Assembly (NCBI GenBank): GCA_014379275.1
Contig: JACMMA010000893.1
Span: forward strand, 1 to 9,338
Source: Armatimonadota bacterium
GTDB lineage: Bacteria > Armatimonadota > Armatimonadia > Armatimonadales > Armatimonadaceae
Reading direction: 5' to 3'
Length of the DNA: 9,338 nucleotides
Part shown: piece after piece, positions 4,401 through 9,338 of the stretch
Layout: every line of letters starts with the position of its first letter
How positions within the stretch are numbered: position 1 is the first letter of the stretch
Notes under the pieces: model-generated
Told to the model about the DNA's origin: nothing
Seen by the model: the letters and a program-made list of their open reading frames with translations, nothing else
Database searches by the model: none
Position numbers and translations under genes: made by a program

Positions 4401-4868
4401 TCAAACCGCGGCGGACGATGGCGTGACTTTAACGGTCTCCATCCCCACCGGCTCATTATACACCCGTGCTCCCGGCGTTGTTTCCACCGGCTCGAATTCT
4501 TTGTCGGGACCGTACGCCGAATCGTTGGACAGATAGGTATCTTCCGTGCCGCCGATCGCCGCTACCGGATTGCCCTGTGTCGGCGCGGTGTAAGCGAACG
4601 CCTTCGTTTGCGGCTCGTCATCGTGTTCGACGCCGTAGCCCGTTTTATCGCCGTAGCCATATTCGAACGAACTGCCCCGGTGATGATTGCGGTCGTAGTC
4701 GTGGTTCCCGTCGATGTCTAGGGCGCGCTGCACGTCGCCTGTCATACTCCGGAACTCCCGCAACATCTTCCCGATCTGCTTGCCGATTTCCGGCAACTGT
4801 TGCGGCCCCAAGAGCAGCAACGCGACCACGAGGATGATGACGATTTCAGTTGTACCTAAATTAAACAT
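4401..4868 (-). CDS. tatB: TatB-like twin-arginine translocase subunit with long tail
   Basis: TatB works with TatC as receptor for twin-arginine signal peptides. The start MFNLGTTEIVIILVVALLLL (residues 1-20) gives the membrane helix with Glu8, followed by GPQQLPEIGKQIGKMLREF (21-39) as hinge and amphipathic helix. LGP rather than FG, plus Glu8, point to TatB rather than TatA, but databases may call it TatA/TatE family. I chose ATG 4868 because family homology begins there; the open frame continues upstream to 4919. Ribosome-site support is weak. After residue 50 comes a tail of about 105 residues rich in Asp, His, Tyr, Gly and Thr, with no recognised domain. It is the first gene of a tatB-tatA-secG run. 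Confidence 0.85.
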   Translation of the reverse strand: MFNLGTTEIVIILVVALLLLGPQQLPEIGKQIGKMLREFRSMTGDVQRALDIDGNHDYDRNHHRGSSFEYGYGDKTGYGVEHDDEPQTKAFAYTAPTQGNPVAAIGGTEDTYLSNDSAYGPDKEFEPVETTPGARVYNEPVGMETVKVTPSSAAV

Positions 4869-4919
4869 AATTTCAATCCAGCCCGTGCATCCGTGCGCCG
4901 CCGCCGGCGTGTCGGGCAC

Positions 4920-4925
4920 AGTATA
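4920..4925 (-). promoter_or_regulatory. -10 box for the tatB-tatA-secG run
   Basis: TATACT reads on the minus strand from 4925 to 4920, one base from consensus. Transcription would start near 4913, giving a leader of about 45 nt. No good -35 box lies 16-18 bases upstream; TTGTTT is about 22 bases away. It sits between the stop of the HTH gene (4956) and the tatB start, where no terminator was seen. Confidence 0.4.
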
Positions 4926-4955
4926 TCGTTTCTACGCAGAATCCGCGAAACAAGT

Positions 4956-5708
4956 TCACGGACCCCCGGTGCGTTTTTCGCTTTCCGCGATCAGCGAGTT
5001 TAACTGCTTCAACAATTCCGTCGCGAGTGCCGCCGTCGCCGCGTCCTCGCCCGCGAACAGATCCGGGTGCAGAACGCGGGCGAGGTTCTTCCGCGCCGTC
5101 TGCAGGGCGGGCTTGGGTAGCTTCGCCGCCACCGCGGCGAGACTGGTCGGGGCGCTTCCCATCATCCCTACTCCCATCCCGGGACGTTTCGCACCGTTCG
5201 CGCCGGACCCGCCCCGCTGGCCCATCGCGGTACGGACTCCCTGGGCGAACCCTTCGGCGAACGCTTCTTTGCGCAGGGAGTCGGAGTCCTCCCCCGCGTT
5301 CTTGGCGAAGTACGAGACATAGATCTCGATTTTCGCTTCCAGCTTCACGATCTCGCGCTCCAGGCCAGCCTTGGTTTCTTCGTGCTCGCGCAATTGGCGT
5401 CTCAGCACCCGGCGCTCGGCGGCGAGTTTCTCGCGCTCGGACTTCTGCTTCTCATAGTCGTGAATGCTGACCGGGCGGTTGGCGGGGCCGTCGCCGGTGC
5501 TGCCGACCAGGTCGCGTAGCGAGGCATCGCGGTATAGAGTCGCCCGGCTAATCCCGGCCCGCTCCGCGAGATCGCTCATCGAGAACGGCGTGCGGGATTC
5601 CTGCAAATCGGCCAGTGCGGATTGTACTCTACGCCGACGCTCCCCGGCGTCGGCAGGCTTCCGCCCCCGCCGACGCCGGGCGGTTTCTTCGGATACGGTT
5701 TCGGTCAC
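4956..5708 (-). CDS. HTH / coiled-coil protein with C-terminal HPD (J-domain-like) segment
   Basis: I do not recognise this 250-residue protein as a named family. Order of parts: a basic N-terminus with RRRRGRKP (residues 11-18, AT-hook-like); a TetR-type helix-turn-helix RVQSALADLQESRTPFSMSD (27-46) followed by LAERAGISRATLYRD (47-61), resembling the HTH of phage/transposon accessory proteins and TetR regulators; a charged coiled coil at about 84-130; a Gly/Met-rich linker (165-185); and a C-terminal helical pair around HPD (214-216), ARKNLARVLHPDLFAGE (205-221) then AATAALATELLKQLNSLIAE (223-242). The last part looks like helices II and III of a J domain, without helix I. The start is GTG 5708 and appears leaderless. 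It is likely a DNA-binding protein; an Hsp70 (DnaK) link is possible but unproven. Confidence 0.72.
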   Translation of the reverse strand: MTETVSEETARRRRGRKPADAGERRRRVQSALADLQESRTPFSMSDLAERAGISRATLYRDASLRDLVGSTGDGPANRPVSIHDYEKQKSEREKLAAERRVLRRQLREHEETKAGLEREIVKLEAKIEIYVSYFAKNAGEDSDSLRKEAFAEGFAQGVRTAMGQRGGSGANGAKRPGMGVGMMGSAPTSLAAVAAKLPKPALQTARKNLARVLHPDLFAGEDAATAALATELLKQLNSLIAESEKRTGGP

Positions 5709-5713
5709 GAAAT

Positions 5714-5719
5714 ATTGTA
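5714..5719 (-). promoter_or_regulatory. -10 element of the HTH/HPD gene, probably leaderless
   Basis: TACAAT reads on the minus strand from 5719 to 5714, five bases before the GTG at 5708. The predicted start of transcription falls on or just inside the start codon. No Shine-Dalgarno sequence and no clear -35 box are present. Confidence 0.4.
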
Positions 5720-5844
5720 CCCGAGGTGGGTGGTCCGGTTATAGGGAACGGATGCGACGATTTTATGGCCGCCGTTGTGAGAGCGATCCGGAAACCCCGA
5801 CGATCCGTGTCCTGTGATCTTCCCCCGCACCCTGTCACAATTCC

Positions 5845-5875
5845 GAGAACTATCGCGTTCCTACATACGTATAAT
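5845..5875 (+). promoter_or_regulatory. Promoter region of htrA
   Basis: A perfect TATAAT lies at 5870-5875, with transcription predicted near 5882. No sigma70 -35 box fits. Instead GAGAAC (5845-5850) and CGTA (5868-5871) are 17 bases apart, resembling ECF sigma promoters (AAC motif and CGT motif), which would suit an envelope stress protease. CGTAT-N5-ATACG (5868-5882) is a dyad over the same place. The rest of the 190-base gap shows TGTGA-N17-TCACA (5813-5839) and nothing else I can support. Confidence 0.4.
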
Positions 5876-5898
5876 ACATACGACAACTTGAGCGTGCT

Positions 5899-7002
5899 GT
5901 GCTAAAGAGCGCGCTTTGTTTCTCTCGGCACGAAAGGGCGTACACACAATTGCAGAACTTTGGAAAAAAAATCACCGCGGTCGCGGTCGCGGGCATTTCT
6001 TTGGGCGCGGGCTTCGGACTCGGACAGGGTGTTTTCAATAAAACAGCGACCGGGCATGGCGCTCCGGCTTGGGCGGCGGCGGCGAGTTTGCGCACCGCGG
6101 ACGAGCAGAGCACGATCCGCGTCGCACGCGGCGTTTCGCCGGCGGTGGTGACGGTACTCAGCAAGGGCGGGCTCGGCTCGGGTGTCATCCTGGACGGCAA
6201 CAAGGGCATCATCCTGACCAACGCGCACGTCATCCGCGACGACGAGGGCAACGCCGCGACCCGCGTCAATATCCGCCTGAACACCACGAAGGAACTGCCC
6301 GGCAGGGTGATTTACACCGACAGAAACGTGGACATGGCGGTCATCCAGGTGAACGCGACCGGCTTACCGCAGGCACAGATCGGCGACTCGGACACGCTGG
6401 AGGTCGGGCAATCGGCGATCGCGATCGGTAACCCGCTCGGTCTGGAGCAGACCGTGACCACGGGTGTCGTGTCGGCGGTCAACCGCCGCCTGTCGCCCAA
6501 CGACGTGGACGGCTTCATCCAGACCGACGCGGCGATCAACCCCGGCAACTCCGGCGGTCCCCTGCTCGACTCGAACGGTCGCGTCATCGGGATCAACACG
6601 GCGGTCCTGCGCGGCAACGGCGCGGAGGGTCTCGGACTCGCGGTCCCGATCAACCTCGCCCGCGATGTGGTGGATCAGATACTGACCACCGGCACCGTAA
6701 AGCGTGTGTCCATCGGCGTCCGGTTCGGGAGCGTCACCCCAGCCACGGCGGCGCGTTTCAACCTGCCGGTGAAGTCCGGGGTGGTCCTCGACTCCGTCGT
6801 GGAGGGTTCGGCGGCGGACAGAGCCGGACTACAGCAAGGTGACATTCTCACCGCGCTGGACGGCAAGCCGCTGGAACAGGGCGGGGATCTGCTCAAGGCG
6901 TTGCGTGCGAAGCGTCCCGGCGAGACCGTGCAGCTGAGGTTCGTGCGCGGCAACGCGACCCGCACCACGTCGGTGCGACTTTCCGAAGCTACGTCGAACT
7001 AA
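5899..7002 (+). CDS. htrA: HtrA/DegP-type serine protease with one PDZ domain
   Basis: A membrane-anchored S1C protease that degrades misfolded proteins outside the cytoplasm. An N-terminal hydrophobic segment (about residues 25-46) serves as signal anchor. The trypsin-like domain has the full triad: His110 in TNAHVI, Asp145 in DRNVDMAVI and Ser218 in NPGNSGGPLL. One PDZ domain follows (about residues 265-362) with GSAADRAGLQQGDILTALDG (303-322). The protein is 367 residues, normal for one-PDZ members. The GTG at 5899 gives the longest form but lacks a ribosome site. A TTG at 5950 with GAAAGGG 11 bases upstream would give a 350-residue protein beginning just before the anchor, and is a real alternative. 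The gene is monocistronic, divergent from the HTH/HPD gene and convergent with comEC. Confidence 0.93.
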   Translation: MLKSALCFSRHERAYTQLQNFGKKITAVAVAGISLGAGFGLGQGVFNKTATGHGAPAWAAAASLRTADEQSTIRVARGVSPAVVTVLSKGGLGSGVILDGNKGIILTNAHVIRDDEGNAATRVNIRLNTTKELPGRVIYTDRNVDMAVIQVNATGLPQAQIGDSDTLEVGQSAIAIGNPLGLEQTVTTGVVSAVNRRLSPNDVDGFIQTDAAINPGNSGGPLLDSNGRVIGINTAVLRGNGAEGLGLAVPINLARDVVDQILTTGTVKRVSIGVRFGSVTPATAARFNLPVKSGVVLDSVVEGSAADRAGLQQGDILTALDGKPLEQGGDLLKALRAKRPGETVQLRFVRGNATRTTSVRLSEATSN

Positions 7003-7021
7003 AACGACGCGGGAGAGATTC

Positions 7022-7059
7022 AAGAACACCGGGGCATTTATGCTTCGGTGTTCTTTTTT
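7022..7059 (+). terminator. Intrinsic terminator of htrA
   Basis: AAGAACACCG (7022-7031) pairs with CGGTGTTCTT (7046-7055); GCA/TGC (7034-7036, 7041-7043) extends the stem inside, and T7054-T7059 form the run. It is 20 bases after the htrA stop codon. On the minus strand the hairpin would follow comEC but lacks a clear U-run, so it mainly serves htrA. Confidence 0.9.
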
Positions 7060-7068
7060 AAGCCGGTT

Positions 7069-9338
7069 TCATCTCACGAAGGGCGCGACGACGATCCGCT
7101 CGCCGTTCGTTTTTATGACGATAGCGCCCTGACGGTCGGTACGATACATTGCCGCACCGACCGTTTTTAGTTTCGCCAGAACGTCCGGCGTGGGGTGACC
7201 GAAATTATTTTCGCTCCCCGCGGAGATGACGGCGACCGAAGGGGAGACCGCCGCGAGAAACCCTTCGCCCGACGAAAAGCGCGAGCCGTGATGCCCGACT
7301 TTCAGCACGTCGGCTTCGAGCGGTATCCCGATCTCTAACAGACTCGCTTCCGCCGACTCTTCCGCGTCTCCGGTGAAAAGTATCGTTGCGTTTTTGTAGC
7401 GCAATCGTAGCACGATGCTGTTCGCGTTCGTGACGGAGCGCGTGTTCGTCAGCAAGGTTCGTGTCGGGTGCAACACTTCGAGCGCCGCGCCGGACGTTCC
7501 GAGCGAGATAATTTGCCCGCGCGATGCCCGGGTGGAAGGCACCCGTTTTCGTCGCAAGAGTTCGCGCAATCGGGCGGAAGCATCCCCGCCGCCGTCCGGG
7601 ACGCCGCCATCCAAAACATGCCGGACCGGAAACGCCCGGGCGACCGCGATCAAGCCCTGCACGTGGTCTTCGTCGGGATGCGTGGGAACAAGCCAGTCCA
7701 CCCGGTTGATTCCCCGGCGGCGCAAATAAGGAACAACGATCCGACCTCCGGGCTCGCCGGTATATCGCTCGTCGGTGCCGGGATAGCCGCCCCCGTCTAT
7801 CACCGCGACCGCTCCGTCCGGCGTTTCGATCACGGCGGCGTCCCCCTGACCGACGTCGAGAAACGTCACGCGAAGTTCGTTTCGCCCGCGCTGGAGGGCC
7901 ATACATGGCGGAAGTACCACCAGAAGCGGAAGGGCGAAAAGCGCGGCGAGCGGAAAGGCAGCCAGTTGCGGCACTGTCGGGCGTGGCTTTGCATCGGGGA
8001 GGAATATTCGGCGGGTGGCAGCATGCCGGAACGTAAGACCGAGCACGACGAACGCGATGTAGAACAGTATCACGCTGACCGCGGAGGGAGGCGGCACGCA
8101 AACGGCGGCAAAATCGGGCGCGGCGAATAGTCGCGTCGTGTTGGCCAGTAAAGCGCAGAGCCCGTGTAGCGGCACCCACACGATCGCAGGGACGGGGAAC
8201 AGCACCGACGATCCGGCGACGATCATTGAAACAACCAGAAGCAGCTCTGCGACCGGCACCAGGACGATTCCCGCGAGCGGTGCGATCAGCGATATCAGCG
8301 AAAAATGGTGCGCGGTCAGCGGCAATGCGGCGACCTGCGCGACAAAGCCGGTCATGAAAAGGAAAGCGATCCCCCGCCCCAGGCGCACTGGTATCGGCAT
8401 CTGGTATTCCAGCGGGAACAGCCAGAGTTGGAGCGGGTTCATCCACAAAAGAATTCCGCCGACACAGGCGAGCGACAACTGAAAGCCGACGTCGTAGATC
8501 GCGAGCGGGTCGCAGAGCAGAATCACGAACGCCGCGACGACCAGCGCGTGAAGTGGGTCGGCGTCCCGGCGGAGCACCGGGGCGAGGAGGATCACGGTCA
8601 GCATCACGGCGGAGCGCACGGTCGCGGAGGACAGGCCGGACGCCAGCGCGAACGTCCACAGGAGCAGGATTGCGATCAGATTTGCCCCGCCGCGCAGGGC
8701 ACGGTTCGCGGGCAGGTGACGCAGGGCGAACGATAGCGCGGTCGCGAACACAGCCAGGTGCAAGCCGGACACCGACAGTATATGCACCGCGCCGGTCCGC
8801 TCAAACGCGAGGCTGGTTTCGTAGGCGATGCCGCTACGCTCGGATAGCAGTATCCCGGCAACGAGGGATCTATCGCCCGGTGAAAGCGGCGAGCGGTCGA
8901 CGGCGGACAGCAGCGAACGGTGTGTCTGCGCGGCGACCGCGGCGAGGGAAATCTCGGCCGCCGGTTTCGCGAGTCGCACATCCCCGGTTCGCTTCGCCAG
9001 TAGCGTGGCGAAGATGCTTTTACGCCAAAGGAACGCCCGGTAATCAAAACCGCCGGGGTTGGTCGCGCTCGGCGGGACTTCCTCCTGGCCGCGTACGGCG
9101 ACCGTGTCGCCGAAGCGCGGAACCGGCCCGGCGTTCGGTGTTTGTGTGACCAGTAGCGTGCCGGACAAACGTGCACCGTTCTCCTGCGAGAGCGCCCGGA
9201 GCGGGTAGCGGAGATTGCCCTCGAATTGCCGCTCGGGTTCGGCGGCGACGGTCCCGGCGATCCAGGAAGACGGTTGCCCCGCCAGGTGCGAAACGTCATC
9301 CGGGGCGGGGGCGCCGCGCTGCTCTGCCAGCGTCGTTC
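7069..9338 (-). CDS. comEC: ComEC/Rec2 DNA-uptake channel (5'-truncated by window edge)
   Basis: ComEC is the inner-membrane channel that takes in single-stranded DNA during natural transformation. About 755 codons are visible; the frame stays open to the right edge, so the TTG at 9168 is not the start. Parts in order: N-terminal DUF4131-type region (to about 8960) with SWIAGTV, FGDTVAVRG and NPGGFDYRAFLWR; the membrane Competence domain (about 8890-7990) with LSVSGLHLAVFATALSFALR (8788-8729) and multiple hydrophobic spans; and a C-terminal metallo-beta-lactamase domain (about 7870-7069) with VTFLDVGQGDAAVIETPDG, the metal motif HPDEDH (7680-7663), FTGDAEESA and KVGHHGS. The HxDxDH metal site is intact, which fits proposed nuclease activity. 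All three regions are collinear without frameshift. It converges on htrA and leaves 66 bases between. Confidence 0.95.
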   Translation of the reverse strand, partial: TTLAEQRGAPAPDDVSHLAGQPSSWIAGTVAAEPERQFEGNLRYPLRALSQENGARLSGTLLVTQTPNAGPVPRFGDTVAVRGQEEVPPSATNPGGFDYRAFLWRKSIFATLLAKRTGDVRLAKPAAEISLAAVAAQTHRSLLSAVDRSPLSPGDRSLVAGILLSERSGIAYETSLAFERTGAVHILSVSGLHLAVFATALSFALRHLPANRALRGGANLIAILLLWTFALASGLSSATVRSAVMLTVILLAPVLRRDADPLHALVVAAFVILLCDPLAIYDVGFQLSLACVGGILLWMNPLQLWLFPLEYQMPIPVRLGRGIAFLFMTGFVAQVAALPLTAHHFSLISLIAPLAGIVLVPVAELLLVVSMIVAGSSVLFPVPAIVWVPLHGLCALLANTTRLFAAPDFAAVCVPPPSAVSVILFYIAFVVLGLTFRHAATRRIFLPDAKPRPTVPQLAAFPLAALFALPLLVVLPPCMALQRGRNELRVTFLDVGQGDAAVIETPDGAVAVIDGGGYPGTDERYTGEPGGRIVVPYLRRRGINRVDWLVPTHPDEDHVQGLIAVARAFPVRHVLDGGVPDGGGDASARLRELLRRKRVPSTRASRGQIISLGTSGAALEVLHPTRTLLTNTRSVTNANSIVLRLRYKNATILFTGDAEESAEASLLEIGIPLEADVLKVGHHGSRFSSGEGFLAAVSPSVAVISAGSENNFGHPTPDVLAKLKTVGAAMYRTDRQGAIVIKTNGERIVVAPFVR

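Noticed and set aside
4887..4919. Upstream start (4919) for the TatB-like protein
   Set aside because: It would place a polar extension with Cys before the family's conserved N-terminal membrane helix and would begin upstream of the likely transcription start.
7205..8659. 484-residue minus-strand open frame
   Set aside because: It is a shifted-frame shadow of comEC, Arg/Pro-rich and without domains; comEC itself is continuous and collinear with its family.
9166..9168. TTG at 9168 as the comEC start
   Set aside because: The frame stays open to the window edge and the upstream residues (SWIAGTV, RYPLRA) match the ComEC N-terminal region.

Overview
The window is GC-rich bacterial chromosome. 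No taxon can be proven from it. A PilM/ComEC pair, LexA-type regulation, Tat and Sec subunits, weak -35 boxes and probable leaderless starts (a TACAAT-type -10 element five to seven bases before the start codon) would fit Armatimonadota or Deinococcota-like bacteria; this is inference only. No IS element, CRISPR array, tRNA or rRNA gene was seen.

Layout. Minus strand 1-1036: the N-terminal 345 codons of the type IV pilus platform protein PilM, running off the left edge and carrying an unusual NPF-repeat linker. Minus 1181-1636: a VOC/glyoxalase-fold protein. A roughly 200-base divergent intergenic region with two strong hairpins follows. Plus 1838-2662: an ABC-2-type permease without a neighbouring ATPase. 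Plus 2874-3515: a LexA-like repressor whose autocleavage residues look lost. Plus 3700-3834: a 44-residue single-span membrane protein with a strong promoter, a strong Shine-Dalgarno site and a structured leader. A bidirectional terminator at 3848-3886 separates it from a minus-strand run tatB - tatA - secG (4868 down to 3903). Minus 4956-5708: an unrecognised HTH / coiled-coil / HPD-motif protein. Plus 5899-7002: an HtrA-type serine protease with one PDZ domain and a good terminator. Minus 7069-9338: comEC, missing its N-terminus at the right edge.

How it works together. PilM and ComEC are both used in type IV pilus-linked DNA uptake, but they sit at opposite ends and are not one operon. The tatB-tatA-secG run groups small subunits of the two major protein export routes. 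HtrA is an envelope quality-control protease and fits that export theme loosely.

The most interesting area is 2760-3840. It holds a probably non-cleavable LexA-like repressor and then a tiny membrane protein. A similar 12-13 bp sequence with a dyad core lies upstream of both. The small protein's leader can fold as a three-way junction whose closing helix is mutually exclusive with a helix that would mask the Shine-Dalgarno site. That is the logic of a riboswitch or other cis-regulatory RNA, and I cannot assign it to a known class.
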